Source: Candidatus Aminicenantota bacterium (GTDB taxonomy: Bacteria > Acidobacteriota > Aminicenantia > UBA2199). Taken from it: a stretch of DNA of 35,542 nt. Location: NCBI GenBank assembly GCA_016934745.1, contig JAFGSF010000056.1:1-35542 (forward strand), given 5' to 3'. Positions 7,311 through 15,445 of this stretch are shown one piece after another (the first letter of the stretch is position 1; every line of letters begins with the position of its first letter). The notes under the pieces are model-generated. The model made no database searches, was not told the DNA's origin, and saw only the letters and a list, made by a program, of their open reading frames with translations. The translations under genes were made by a program, and so were the position numbers.

Positions 7311-8891
7311 TTATGCTTGGATTGCTTGATTTTCAGTTTCATCACTTTCCCAATCGAGCCCCTTCTCGGCGGCGCTGCGCCGGGCGCTCTCCAGTAGCAG
7401 GCCGTCATGGACGAGTCTTTCGGCGCGGGCCAGGTCTTCGGCGAATACGCGGTCTCCGTCGGCATGGACGATCTCGCCGCGGATGCAGGCATGAACAGCT
7501 TCCAGTATCGTTGTACTGCGCAGCGGCCGGCGGAAATCCATACCCTGGGCGGCGCAGGTGAATTCCACCGCCAGGATACGTTCCAGGTTGTCCAGGATGC
7601 GATGCAGCTTGCGGGCCGATATCGAGCCCATGCTGACATGGTCCTCCTGCCCGAGCGATGTGGGGATGCTGTCAGCACTGGCCGGGAAGCAGAGCGTCTT
7701 ATTTTCGCAGGCCAGGGCGGCACTTGTGTATTGCGAGATCATGAAGCCCGACTGCAGGCCGGTATTGGCCAGCAGCAGCTTGGGCAGGCCCTGGTCGTTG
7801 CCGTGCAGCATCAGGAAAATGCGCCGGTCTGAGATGTTGCCCAATTCGCTGGCGGCCAAAGCGGCGTAATCCAGGGGCAGGGCCAAGGGCTGTCCATGGA
7901 AGTTGCCGCCGCTGACCGCCTCGCCGTTGTCCAGAATGACGGGATTGTCGGTGACGGCGTTGAGCTCCACGTCGACGGCGTCCTGTAAATGGGACCAGGC
8001 TTGCCGCGACGCGCCGTGCACCTGCGGCATGCAGCGCAAGGAATAGGCATCCTGGACCCGGCTGCAGCCGGCGTGGCTGGCTACCATCTGCGAGCCTTGC
8101 AGCAAGACGGTCAGTCGGCGGGCGACCCGCTGTACTCCTGGATGAGGACGCAAGCAGTGCAGTTCAGCCAGGAACGGACGGTTCGAACCGGAAAGGGCTT
8201 CCAGCGACATGGCTCCGGCGATATCGGCCTGGTCGAGGCACTGCTGCAAGCGCAGCACCGCCAGGGCGGCATGGGCGGTGATGAATTGGGTACCGTTGAT
8301 CAGGGCCAAGCCTTCCTTGGGACCGAGGTGGATCGGTTCCAGGTGTTTTTCCGCGAGAACCATGGCGGTCGGGCGTACCTCGCTCCCGGACTGGACATGG
8401 CCCAGGCCAATCAGCGGCAGGAAGAGGTGCGATAGCGGGGCCAGGTCGCCCGAAGCACCGACGCTGCCATGGCTGGGAACCAGTGGAATGATGTCGTTTT
8501 CAATGTGCCAGATGATGCGTTCGACGGTGGCGACCGCTACCCCCGAGTGGCCGCGACACAGGGCATGGGCCTTGAGGATCAGCATCAGTTTGGCTAGGCG
8601 CGGGGAGATCGTTTCTCCCATGCCGCTGGCATGGCTCATGAGCAGGTTGCGCTGCAGGGTGCGGGTGTCCGCAGGAGATATTCGCGTCGTGCACAACGGG
8701 CCGAAACCGGTATTGATACCGTACACGGGCCCGTCACCTGATGCCAGTTCGGCCACCCGTTGCCGGCTGCTCTCGATGCGGCGGCGGGCGGCATCGTTCA
8801 ACAGACCGCGGCAGCGTCCGTCGGCAATGGCCAAGGCGATGGTGGGTGTCAGGTGATCCAGGCCATATTGAAAAGTTTCGTTTTTTTTCAT
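7311..8891 (-). CDS. hutH: Histidine ammonia-lyase
   Basis: A 526-residue cytoplasmic lyase that deaminates L-histidine to trans-urocanate, the first step of histidine degradation. The Ala146-Ser147-Gly148 triad in GSVGASGDLAPL forms the MIO electrophile, and Tyr57 in VYGINTGFG is the catalytic tyrosine. Ser86-His87 (NLLMSHASG) and the QEDHVSMG segment match histidine-specific rather than phenylalanine-specific enzymes. The length fits HutH (about 510). The frame is open to 9053, but AAGGAG seven bases before the ATG at 8891 and the normal N-terminus fix the start there. No hutU, hutI or hutG is nearby, so the rest of the pathway must lie elsewhere. A consensus promoter is at 8965-8993. Confidence 0.93.
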   Translation of the reverse strand: MKKNETFQYGLDHLTPTIALAIADGRCRGLLNDAARRRIESSRQRVAELASGDGPVYGINTGFGPLCTTRISPADTRTLQRNLLMSHASGMGETISPRLAKLMLILKAHALCRGHSGVAVATVERIIWHIENDIIPLVPSHGSVGASGDLAPLSHLFLPLIGLGHVQSGSEVRPTAMVLAEKHLEPIHLGPKEGLALINGTQFITAHAALAVLRLQQCLDQADIAGAMSLEALSGSNRPFLAELHCLRPHPGVQRVARRLTVLLQGSQMVASHAGCSRVQDAYSLRCMPQVHGASRQAWSHLQDAVDVELNAVTDNPVILDNGEAVSGGNFHGQPLALPLDYAALAASELGNISDRRIFLMLHGNDQGLPKLLLANTGLQSGFMISQYTSAALACENKTLCFPASADSIPTSLGQEDHVSMGSISARKLHRILDNLERILAVEFTCAAQGMDFRRPLRSTTILEAVHACIRGEIVHADGDRVFAEDLARAERLVHDGLLLESARRSAAEKGLDWESDETENQAIQA

Positions 8892-8946
8892 GCGTGACTC
8901 CTTGGTTACGGATTTGTGCTGCGGGTACGGTGACCGAACGGGATGA

Positions 8947-8993
8947 TTCAGCTCTGAAAACATCATTATAATTTCCACCGGCTTGTTTGTCAA
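8947..8993 (-). promoter_or_regulatory. Consensus promoter of hutH with inverted repeat at the start site
   Basis: On the minus strand: TTGACA (8993-8988), exactly 17 bases, TATAAT (8970-8965), a perfect consensus. A perfect 5-bp dyad with a 2-base centre (TTCAG CT CTGAA, 8947-8958) covers the predicted start site and could be a repressor site. The leader to the hutH ATG would be about 67 bases. Confidence 0.75.
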
Positions 8994-9059
8994 TGCCAGG
9001 CTCCCAGGCAAGCGATGAGCTTTCCAGGTAGACATGAAAGAATGGCGGCCCAATGTAAT

Positions 9060-9088
9060 TTGATTTGAAAATTCAATTTACCTATGTT
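9060..9088 (+). promoter_or_regulatory. Promoter for the small envelope gene pair
   Basis: TTGATT (9060-9065), 17 bases, TATGTT (9083-9088), followed within a dozen bases by the ATG at 9100. A small perfect dyad (TTGAA AA TTCAA, 9065-9076) lies in the spacer. Confidence 0.4.
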
Positions 9089-9099
9089 AACCTAAGGAC

Positions 9100-9282
9100 A
9101 TGGAAATAAGTGAATTAATCAAACCTCTTGGAATCGTCGCCTACGTGTTCGTTATCCTGACTTTTTTGGCCGGCTGGCTGCGCGCCAAACTGAAGTTGAA
9201 AATCAAGCTCCACAAGGCCCTAGCCTTGCTGGCTGTGATCTTGGCCAGTTTGCATGGAATTCTGGTGCTGATTTATTATTAA
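9100..9282 (+). CDS. Small two-helix membrane protein
   Basis: A 60-residue protein with two hydrophobic helices (about 8-27 and 40-59) joined by a short Lys/Arg-rich loop (RAKLKLKIKLHK). The second helix has His39 near its start and His52 within it, reminiscent of haem-bearing helices in DUF4405/cytochrome b-like proteins, but this is only resemblance. TAAGGA lies just one base before the ATG, too close for normal ribosome binding. The promoter at 9060-9088 would place the transcript start only a few bases upstream of the ATG. The start is therefore less certain than usual, although no other in-frame start fits. It lies 21 bases before the secreted-protein gene and is probably in the same operon. 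Confidence 0.65.
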   Translation: MEISELIKPLGIVAYVFVILTFLAGWLRAKLKLKIKLHKALALLAVILASLHGILVLIYY

Positions 9283-9303
9283 AATCGCATCCAAGGAGGA
9301 AAC

Positions 9304-9648
9304 ATGAAAAAGAGAGTATTCTTTTTTTTACTGTTTTTATCTTTTTTACTGAACGCCCATCCACCCAAGTCCATGGATTTGGGCTACGATGCTGAAAAAG
9401 CAACGCTGACGGTCAAGATATGGCACAAGGTCGGCAATCCGGAGAACCATTTTATTGACAAAATAACGGTTTTTCTGGGAAACGAGCAAATTGCCGAAAA
9501 AGTCTATACCCAGCAGCAATCCGAAGCGTACCAGGAAGAAATCTTTGACCTCAGCGCCAAGCCCCTGAAAAAAGGTGACCTGGTGAAAGTCCGGGCCTCC
9601 TGCAATAAATTTGGCAGAAAAACCGTCAAGCTGGAATGGCCGGAGTAG
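9304..9648 (+). CDS. Small secreted beta-sandwich-like protein of unknown function
   Basis: A 114-residue protein with a signal sequence at residues 1-18 (MKKRVFFFLLFLSFLLNA). The mature part begins HPPKSMDLGYD. Alternating hydrophobic residues suggest seven or eight strands (TLTVKIWHKV, IDKITVFLG, LVKVRASCNKFGRKTVKL). I recall similar short exported proteins starting HPP and containing a conserved His-x-V segment in delta-proteobacteria, and the fold is reminiscent of SoxZ or desulfoferrodoxin. The single Cys and the lack of His clusters argue against a metal site of the latter type. AAGGAGG lies six bases before the ATG. It pairs with the two-helix membrane protein upstream. The stop lies 3 bases from the end of the convergent gene. 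Confidence 0.75.
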   Translation: MKKRVFFFLLFLSFLLNAHPPKSMDLGYDAEKATLTVKIWHKVGNPENHFIDKITVFLGNEQIAEKVYTQQQSEAYQEEIFDLSAKPLKKGDLVKVRASCNKFGRKTVKLEWPE

Positions 9649-9651
9649 GCC

Positions 9652-9942
9652 TCACCGGGGCTGAAAGATCGTATCCTCTTCTTCCCTGGTCACGATATCC
9701 ACGCGCATCGATTTGTGGATCATGTCGATATTGATTATGCTGATTTCCAGGTTTTCACTTTTTTCCAAGGCGATCAGCTTGGTGGCAATCTCCAGTAACG
9801 ATGGGGCACTGAGCCGTTCGTAATTCAATTCAGCCCTGATCTTGGCGAAATTGCCGCTGTCGAATTGATCGATGCGCTGGATCTTGAAACCGGCGCGGTC
9901 AAACATATCGTAAATCAACAGCGGATCGTAGGTGTTTTTCAC
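9652..9942 (-). CDS. Small acidic hypothetical protein downstream of ZIP transporter
   Basis: A 96-residue soluble protein with GTG start (9942-9940). It is rich in Ile, Glu and Asp and predicted as mixed alpha/beta; it ends with a strand MRVDIVTREEED. I do not recognise a family. The start is only weakly supported because no clear ribosome site precedes the GTG; the next in-frame start is an ATG at codon 13. The gene begins 13 bases after the ZIP stop on the same strand, so it is probably cotranscribed and perhaps translated by reinitiation. Its position suggests a link to metal uptake, but there are no Cys and only one His, so direct metal storage is unlikely. Confidence 0.6.
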   Translation of the reverse strand: MKNTYDPLLIYDMFDRAGFKIQRIDQFDSGNFAKIRAELNYERLSAPSLLEIATKLIALEKSENLEISIINIDMIHKSMRVDIVTREEEDTIFQPR

Positions 9943-9955
9943 GTCCGTGTGCCGT

Positions 9956-10774
9956 TCACGCTCCCAGCGCCACGTCCAGGAACATCATCACGGCGAAACC
10001 GACCATTGCCCCCAGGGTGGCCACATCCGAATTTTCCTCCCGCTGAGCTTCGGGGATGACTTCCTCCACCACCACGTAGATCATGGCGCCGGCGGCAAAG
10101 GACAGGGCATAAGGCAGTAAGGCGCGCATTTTCATTACTGCGACCGCGCCGATGACTGCGGCTAACGGTTCGACCGCGGCGGAAAGCTGACCATAAAAAA
10201 AGCTGCGGCTGGCCGAAAGACCTTCGCGGCGCAGTGGAATGGATACGGCCATGCCTTCGGGGAAATTCTGCAAACCGATGCCCAGCGCCAGGGCCACGGC
10301 CCCAGCCAATGTGGCCGAAGGCAGGTTGGCGGCTACGGCACCGAAAGCCACGCCCACGGCCAGTCCTTCGGGAATGTTGTGCAAGGTGATGGCCATGACC
10401 AGCAGGATGGTTTTTTGCCAGTGGGTTTTGATGCCCTCGGCCTGGTCCAGGCGCATGCCTCTGTGTAAATGGGGCAGGAGCTTGTCCATCAGCCATAAAA
10501 AGGCTCCACCCATGAGAAAACCGCTGACAGCCGGCAGCCATTTGGGCAGCGGGCCCCCGGTGGACATTTCAATGGCCGGGGCCAGCAATGACCAGAAGGA
10601 AGCGGCGATCATGACGCCGGCGGCAAAGCCCAGCATGCCGTTGAGCAGGTGGCGGTTGAATTCTTTTTTAAAAAAAACGGCCATGGCACCCAGGGAGGTC
10701 ACTCCCCAGGTGAACAGTGCGGCCAACAGTGCCTGAAAAACCGGGTTCAATCCGCTGAATGTCTCGCTAATCAA
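9956..10774 (-). CDS. ZIP family divalent metal transporter (GufA-like)
   Basis: A 272-residue membrane protein with about eight helices. The two ZIP metal-site motifs are present: [14 protein letters not shown] in helix 4 and [12 protein letters not shown] in helix 5. It likely imports Zn2+ or a related divalent ion through the inner membrane. The frame is open to an ATG at 10828. However, AGAGGAG lies six bases before a TTG at 10774, and the longer form would run through that ribosome site with a charged, non-helical extension. I therefore choose the TTG start. It is divergent from the membrane-protein gene at 11042 and probably cotranscribed with the small gene downstream. Confidence 0.88.
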   Translation of the reverse strand: MISETFSGLNPVFQALLAALFTWGVTSLGAMAVFFKKEFNRHLLNGMLGFAAGVMIAASFWSLLAPAIEMSTGGPLPKWLPAVSGFLMGGAFLWLMDKLLPHLHRGMRLDQAEGIKTHWQKTILLVMAITLHNIPEGLAVGVAFGAVAANLPSATLAGAVALALGIGLQNFPEGMAVSIPLRREGLSASRSFFYGQLSAAVEPLAAVIGAVAVMKMRALLPYALSFAAGAMIYVVVEEVIPEAQREENSDVATLGAMVGFAVMMFLDVALGA

Positions 10775-11041
10775 TTTTTTCTCCTCTGTCCTAAGCGTAA
10801 TTTTACAAATAATCAAAAATAAATTCAATGGCGGGGGCTAAAAGAATACATTCTCAATCCTGATCTTTCCTCAATCCCCCCTTTGCTATAGGAGAAAGGA
10901 GAGGAGTAAGAAACGAAGTTTGTCTTCGAGGAATATTATTTATTTTTTTAGTTTTTATTTGATTAATTTCGAATGAATTGTATTTTATTTGTCTTTGTTA
11001 TACACTCCCATACAATCATAGATAAAATAGGAGGCAATGCA
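10775..11041. other. Divergent intergenic region
   Basis: A+T-rich spacer between the ZIP gene and the membrane-protein gene. It has a small hairpin (CGAAG TTTGT CTTCG, 10914-10928) and a purine-rich run GGAGAAAGGAGAGGAG on the plus strand (10891-10906). A TATACA at about 11000 could be a -10 for the rightward gene, but no good -35 is properly spaced. No coding is supported here. Confidence 0.4.
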
Positions 11042-11821
11042 ATGCCAGACAAAGGTACGAGTAAAAAAGTGACCCGGGTGGAAGGCGGAGAAGCTCCGAA
11101 GGCTTCCACGCAGAACGGGGCCAAAACATTTGTCGCCAGCAACGAGAGCAAGGGCAAGGCCAAAAGCCGGCGCATATTCGCGATCATTTCCTGGATCGTG
11201 GCCATCGGTTTTGAAATCGGAGCGATTTTATTACTTAAAAAAACTCCGATCAATACAACTTGGCTCATTGTCTTGATCGTAGCAGACCTGATCTTTGCCA
11301 TTATCGGCAACCTGCTTTGGAAAAAGGCGAACCGCTTCGATCCCGCTTCGGAAAAAGACAAATTCAAGTTCTTTGTCCAGAACCAGCTGGGCGCCATCAT
11401 CGCCGTAATCGCCTTTCTGCCCCTGGTCCTCCTGGTTTTCACCAACAAGGATTTGAAGGGCAAGCAGAAAGGTTTGGTTGGCGCAGTCGCCGTTATCGCC
11501 CTGCTGATCGCTGGATTCACGGGTATCGATTTCAACCCGCCCTCCCAGGAGCAGTACGCGGCACAGACGGCGCAGGTTGAGCAGTTGACCGGCCAGAACC
11601 ATGTTTTCTGGACGAAGTCGGGAACGAAGTATCACCTGTTCTCGGATTGCCAGCATATCAATACAAAGAAGACGAGCGAGATCTTCGAAGGGACCGTCGC
11701 CCAAGCCCGGGAACTGAAAAACATAACCGAACTCTGCAAAACCTGCGAGGATCGGTGGAAGAAAGAAAAAAACCTGCCTGACGAAATCACGCCTGAGGGC
11801 GGGGAAGACAGAACCGAATAA
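11042..11821 (+). CDS. Multi-pass membrane protein with Cys/His C-terminal motif
   Basis: A 259-residue protein. Residues 1-42 are hydrophilic and Lys/Ser-rich. Four membrane helices lie at about 43-62, 72-92, 117-136 and 145-162. A coil rich in Gln/Ala follows, then a C-terminal domain with YHLFSDCQHI and, 30 residues later, ELCKTCEDRW. This His/Cys arrangement (yHxxxxC ... CxxC) recurs at the ends of diverse bacterial proteins and probably binds a metal or forms a redox pair. The frame is open upstream to 10973, but AGGAGG at 11029-11034 precedes the ATG at 11042, which gives a normal N-terminus. Function is unknown. It is followed by a short hairpin and the GIY-YIG gene. Confidence 0.75.
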   Translation: MPDKGTSKKVTRVEGGEAPKASTQNGAKTFVASNESKGKAKSRRIFAIISWIVAIGFEIGAILLLKKTPINTTWLIVLIVADLIFAIIGNLLWKKANRFDPASEKDKFKFFVQNQLGAIIAVIAFLPLVLLVFTNKDLKGKQKGLVGAVAVIALLIAGFTGIDFNPPSQEQYAAQTAQVEQLTGQNHVFWTKSGTKYHLFSDCQHINTKKTSEIFEGTVAQARELKNITELCKTCEDRWKKEKNLPDEITPEGGEDRTE

Positions 11822-11835
11822 ACATACCCGTCCGT

Positions 11836-11854
11836 GCCCTGTTTTCCCCAGGGC
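11836..11854 (+). terminator. Short G+C-rich hairpin
   Basis: GCCCTG (11836-11841) and CAGGGC (11849-11854) pair perfectly around a 7-base loop containing TTTT. It lies 14 bases after the stop of the membrane-protein gene. No T-run follows, so it may only attenuate or process the transcript before the GIY-YIG gene. Confidence 0.35.
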
Positions 11855-11887
11855 GGTCACCGACCCGGAAGCACAGGTGAGGATGCC

Positions 11888-12169
11888 ATGGCCAAACTGA
11901 AACGCAGCGGCCGCTTTTTTGTCTATATTCTCCGCTGCCGGGACGGGACCTTCTACACCGGTTATACGTCTGACCTGGATCACCGGTTGCAGTTGCACAA
12001 CGCCGGCCAGGGGGCCAAGTACACACGCAGCCGTCGGCCGGTTGAGTTGCTTTGGTACAAGGAATATCGATATTTCAAACGCGCTTTTTTGGCCGAGTTG
12101 AAGATCAAGAAATTGAAACGCAAGCAAAAAGAGCGCTTGATCGAAAAAGATCCCCAAACTGATTTGTAG
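11888..12169 (+). CDS. GIY-YIG nuclease superfamily protein (UPF0213/YhbQ-like)
   Basis: A 93-residue single-domain protein. The GIY-YIG signature appears as [17 protein letters not shown] (residues 10-26). It is followed by the conserved Arg in [17 protein letters not shown], which also carries the family motif around the catalytic region, and Glu in LAELKIKKL. These short proteins have the fold of a DNA nuclease and are linked to DNA repair or recombination; specific activity is mostly untested. AGGTGAGG lies five bases before the ATG at 11888, and the extra upstream codons (frame open to 11834) do not match the family, so I choose the shorter form. Convergent with ada. Confidence 0.88.
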   Translation: MAKLKRSGRFFVYILRCRDGTFYTGYTSDLDHRLQLHNAGQGAKYTRSRRPVELLWYKEYRYFKRAFLAELKIKKLKRKQKERLIEKDPQTDL

Positions 12170-12192
12170 TGACAAGTCGCGACTTATCACTA
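12167..12192. terminator. Near-perfect 26-bp palindrome between convergent genes
   Basis: Arms 12167-12179 (TAGTGACAAGTCG) and 12180-12192 (CGACTTATCACTA) match over 13 bases with a single C/T difference that is a G-U pair in RNA. It starts on the TAG stop of the GIY-YIG gene and ends 4 bases before the ada stop. It fits a bidirectional terminator, though no T-run follows. A protein-binding site is an alternative. Confidence 0.5.
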
Positions 12193-12195
12193 CGC

Positions 12196-13245
12196 TTATT
12201 TCAAATTCTCCTGCTCCAGGTCGAGGAGGAAGCGCTTGCGCCATAAACCGCCCCCGTAGCCGGTTAATTGGCCATTCTCGCCGATCACGCGGTGGCAGGG
12301 AATGACGATGGCGATCCGGTTGTCGCCGTTGGCCCGTCCCACCGCGCGCACGGCCTTGGGCTGTCCGATCATGAGTGCCTGCTGCCTATAGGAGCGTGTC
12401 TGGCCGTAGGGTATAGACTGCAAGGCATGCCAGACTTTCATCTGGAATTCAGTGCCGGCTAATGCCAGCGATACTTTGAATTCGTGCAAGTGCCCCTGGA
12501 AATACATGTCGAGTTCGCGGCGCAGTTGATCGATATGTTCGCTTGGCCCGGGCAGCAAGCGGGCGTTGAGCCGTTTTTCCAAACGGGCGAACTGCGTTTC
12601 CAGCATGCGCCGCTCCATAAATTCCAGCAGGCAGACGCCCTGGCGGCTGGCACCGGCGATCATCGGACCCAGCGGCGTGGCCAGCCGGGACAGGACGACG
12701 ACCGGGACGCCGGTGCTGCATGCCGGCGAGCGGCCCATTTTTTTTTTAAAGGCACCGGTGAAGCCGCTCAGTGATTCGTAACCGCTGGCAAAAGCCGTAT
12801 CGATCACTTTTTCGCCCTTATCGAGAAGAGACAGGGCCCGGCCGATGCGCAGCGAACGAAGGTATCCCTGGAATGTCAGGCCATGATGCTTTTTAAACCA
12901 GCGCCGGACCTGGCTGGGCTGCAGGCCATAGCGCTGCACATCAGAATCCGTGAGCCGCTGCTGCGGATGGACGCTGATGTCGGCGAGTAAACGCCGGATC
13001 GCCGGCGGGGTCTGGTCTTTAGCTTCCAAGGGCCGGCAGCGCCTGCAGGGCCTGTAACCGGCGAACAGGGCTTCCTTGGCAGAGGCGAAAAAATCAACAT
13101 TTTCTTTTTTTGGCTTCCGGGCCGGGCAGCCCGGGCGACAAAAAATCCCGGTGCTGCGGACACCCAGAAAAAACAGTCCCTCGAACGAAGCGTCGCGTCT
13201 GACTATGGCTTGGTACATGGTGTTCTCATCGGGCAGAGTCGGCAT
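12196..13245 (-). CDS. ada: Ada-type methylation-damage sensor and O6-alkylguanine transferase
   Basis: A 349-residue three-domain protein. The N-terminal Ada zinc domain (about 8-80) keeps all four Cys ligands, at 36, 40, 67 and 70 (GIFCRPGCPAR, RPCRRC). One of these takes a methyl group from DNA phosphotriesters and switches the protein into an activator. An AraC helix-turn-helix region follows (about 85-185), then the methyltransferase domain (about 195-345) with acceptor Cys317 in IPCHRV. Domain order and completeness match E. coli Ada (354 residues). AGGAGGT sits just before the ATG at 13245; the longer frame to 13350 has no ribosome site. A TAAAAT at about 13313-13308 may be its -10, so it need not depend on the upstream genes. 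It would control its own expression. Confidence 0.92.
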   Translation of the reverse strand: MPTLPDENTMYQAIVRRDASFEGLFFLGVRSTGIFCRPGCPARKPKKENVDFFASAKEALFAGYRPCRRCRPLEAKDQTPPAIRRLLADISVHPQQRLTDSDVQRYGLQPSQVRRWFKKHHGLTFQGYLRSLRIGRALSLLDKGEKVIDTAFASGYESLSGFTGAFKKKMGRSPACSTGVPVVVLSRLATPLGPMIAGASRQGVCLLEFMERRMLETQFARLEKRLNARLLPGPSEHIDQLRRELDMYFQGHLHEFKVSLALAGTEFQMKVWHALQSIPYGQTRSYRQQALMIGQPKAVRAVGRANGDNRIAIVIPCHRVIGENGQLTGYGGGLWRKRFLLDLEQENLK

Positions 13246-13346
13246 GACACCTCCTTTTTCAACTGCAGGTATACCCGGTGGTTGGTTTGCCGGCAACCGC
13301 GATTTTAACAGTAATTTATTTGAGGCGCCAGGGCCCGCTTTCTCCA

Positions 13347-13916
13347 TCAACCCGGATTGGAGCGGGGATTGCCCTTGGTTAGCAGGAAGCGTACCATCGT
13401 CGCCATCAGCACCAGACCCCCTATCAGCACGATTTCTAGGAGCGCCGCTTTCAGATTGTGGCTGTTGAACAGGCTGGGGAAAAAATCGCTCGAACGGGAT
13501 GAGCGGGTGATATTACTGAAGATCGGTCGGGCGGCAATATAATAGCTTTTGGAAAATGGCCAGAATAGGGGCAGACCGTAGGGAGCGGCGAAATCCCGGG
13601 TAAAAAAATCCAGCAATAAGTGCGAACTATACACCAAAAAAGACACGGCGAAAAGTATCTTTGGCTGTTGTTTTTTTCTGAAAAAAATCAAGACGATCAC
13701 GGCGGATACAACCAGGGCCGCACCCAGGCTGTGAAATATGCCGTGATGGTACCGATTGGGGGAACCGGTCATGAGGCCCGGTAAAAAATCAGCATCGGGT
13801 AAATTGGACAGAAAAACAAGGAAAAGGGCATCCAACCATTTTTTTGTGAGGAACAAGCCGGGGCGAGCCTGGAAAAAAGCGATTCCGGCCAGTCCATGTC
13901 CGATCGGCAAAGGCAT
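13347..13916 (-). CDS. Membrane-bound metal-dependent hydrolase, DUF457/YdjM-like
   Basis: A 189-residue protein with four to five membrane helices. The metal-site residues of the family are visible: His7 in PIGHGLAG, Asp41/Asp43 in NLPDADF, the His pair in RYHHGIFHSL and the HLLLDFFT segment. Related proteins (YdjM, YbcI) include LexA-regulated membrane hydrolases, possibly acting on lipids. The ATG is one base past the stop of glpD, with no clear ribosome site of its own, so translation probably depends on ribosomes finishing glpD. The frame is intact. An SOS link cannot be inferred: no LexA box was seen upstream. Confidence 0.8.
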   Translation of the reverse strand: MPLPIGHGLAGIAFFQARPGLFLTKKWLDALFLVFLSNLPDADFLPGLMTGSPNRYHHGIFHSLGAALVVSAVIVLIFFRKKQQPKILFAVSFLVYSSHLLLDFFTRDFAAPYGLPLFWPFSKSYYIAARPIFSNITRSSRSSDFFPSLFNSHNLKAALLEIVLIGGLVLMATMVRFLLTKGNPRSNPG

Positions 13917-13917
13917 T

Positions 13918-15414
13918 TTAGTGGGGCAGGGTGTTGGGGAGATTTTTCAGGCGATCGGTTTCCTGCTGCCAACGCAAATCGTTCCAGGAAAACAAGGGTC
14001 GCAGCCAAGGCAGTAATTCCAAGCTGCGCCGACGGTTTTCACCCAGGCTGGTGCGCCTGAATAGCAGATCATCAAGATGCACTACCGCTTCATCCTCAAC
14101 CAGGTGCTTGAGAGAAACGATGGTTTCGTTGTCGGTTGCAGTCGGGAGCCATTGATAGTCAAAAAGCCAGCGGCCCGAATTGGCCTCGGCCGGTGGAGCT
14201 TGCGGTTTTTTTGCGGGCAAGCCGGGGAAAATCCGGCTCAGGGTTTTTTCAGCCACCAGTCTCGACGTAGTAAATTTTACCCCGGAAACACTGAACAATC
14301 CCTGCGCACCACCATGATCTCGGTGGCGGATAATCACTTCGCGCCGGGCCAGCGTCCCGGTTTTCGTCGCCGGCAGGATGCCGGCGTAAATATGCTCGAT
14401 GTCATTTTCATTCAAGGTGAGATCCGGAACCATTTGGTTCATGTCGAAAATGAACTCGGCAATCTGTTCCGCTTCCGGGCGGGGGTGATCGGGTTGGCCT
14501 GTTACCAGGATCTCGGCGGTACCGGCCAGCAGACGGTTTTTCCAGTTGTGTATGAAATACGTATGGTCCTGGCGGTCCCGCGGAGCCAGAGCCAGGGCAT
14601 ATTCGCTTATTGCATTTCGTTTAAAAAGAATATTGAACAACAGCAGGCGCTTGGGGAAAAGTCGGGTGTAATCCCGGTCAAAATTTTGGGCCAATTGCCG
14701 GCTCCAGGGTCCGGCGGCGTTGATAACCACGGGAGCGTGAAACTCGATATGCTGCCCCGATCGGTTGTCTTTGGCCCGTAAGCCGCGCACCTGGTTCTGC
14801 TGCAGCAGCAAACTTTCAGCTTGAACATAATTAAGGGCAACGGCACCCAAAGAGCATGCCCAGCGGAGGCTTTCCATGAACAGGCGCTGGTGCTCGGGCG
14901 CGAAGCCGTCATACCACATGGCGCTGGCCTGCAGGCCCTTGCGGTCGACTTGCGGGAAAGCCTTGATGGTGAAGTCAGACGAAACCAACCGTCCCCGCGC
15001 CAGGCGGTTGCGGTTGCTGACGCCGTGATTGCGGGTCGCGGCCAGGATATCGTTAAGCATCAGGGCCGGAGCCATGATTGAGGGTCGTTTGAGTCCCCTG
15101 CCGTAAAGGGGCATCAGGCAAGGCAGCACCTGCACCAGGGCCGGGAAATTGGCCAAGAACCAGCGCCTTTCATGCACCGACTCGAAAAACCGCGGCAAGT
15201 CCAGAGACTGCAGGTAACGCAGTCCGCCATGTATGGTGCGCAAATGGTTCAGGCTGGTCGCCGCACCGAAATCATCTTTTTCCAGCAGCAAGGCTTTTTT
15301 CTGGCGCTGCCCGGCCTCCAGGGCCAGCATCACGCCGTAAATGCCTCCGCCGACAATAATCAGGTCGAATTTTTCGGCTGCAGCCGCAGCGATGTTGCGG
15401 TGAATTCCACTCAT
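13918..15414 (-). CDS. glpD: FAD-dependent glycerol-3-phosphate dehydrogenase
   Basis: A 498-residue membrane-associated flavoprotein that oxidises glycerol-3-phosphate to dihydroxyacetone phosphate and passes electrons to quinone. The FAD-binding GGGIYG (22-27) lies in a Rossmann start, followed by EKDDFGAATSLNHLRTIHGGLRYL, a GlpD/GlpA hallmark. VINAAGPWSRQLA (the second dinucleotide/flavin motif) and the GTTD-like region come later. Length matches E. coli GlpD (501). The frame is open to 15540, but starting at the ATG at 15414 aligns with the family and avoids overlap with the upstream esterase gene. GAGAG about nine bases upstream is a weak ribosome site. It sits between an SGNH esterase and a membrane hydrolase, which suggests lipid glycerophosphate recycling. 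Confidence 0.88.
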   Translation of the reverse strand: MSGIHRNIAAAAAEKFDLIIVGGGIYGVMLALEAGQRQKKALLLEKDDFGAATSLNHLRTIHGGLRYLQSLDLPRFFESVHERRWFLANFPALVQVLPCLMPLYGRGLKRPSIMAPALMLNDILAATRNHGVSNRNRLARGRLVSSDFTIKAFPQVDRKGLQASAMWYDGFAPEHQRLFMESLRWACSLGAVALNYVQAESLLLQQNQVRGLRAKDNRSGQHIEFHAPVVINAAGPWSRQLAQNFDRDYTRLFPKRLLLFNILFKRNAISEYALALAPRDRQDHTYFIHNWKNRLLAGTAEILVTGQPDHPRPEAEQIAEFIFDMNQMVPDLTLNENDIEHIYAGILPATKTGTLARREVIIRHRDHGGAQGLFSVSGVKFTTSRLVAEKTLSRIFPGLPAKKPQAPPAEANSGRWLFDYQWLPTATDNETIVSLKHLVEDEAVVHLDDLLFRRTSLGENRRRSLELLPWLRPLFSWNDLRWQQETDRLKNLPNTLPH

Positions 15415-15445
15415 CGGCTCGCTCTCTTTCGTCCGGGGCGGAATT

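Noticed and set aside
10973..11041. Upstream extension of the membrane-protein gene at 11042
   Set aside because: The longer form would translate through the AGGAGG ribosome site and adds an unrelated hydrophobic segment.
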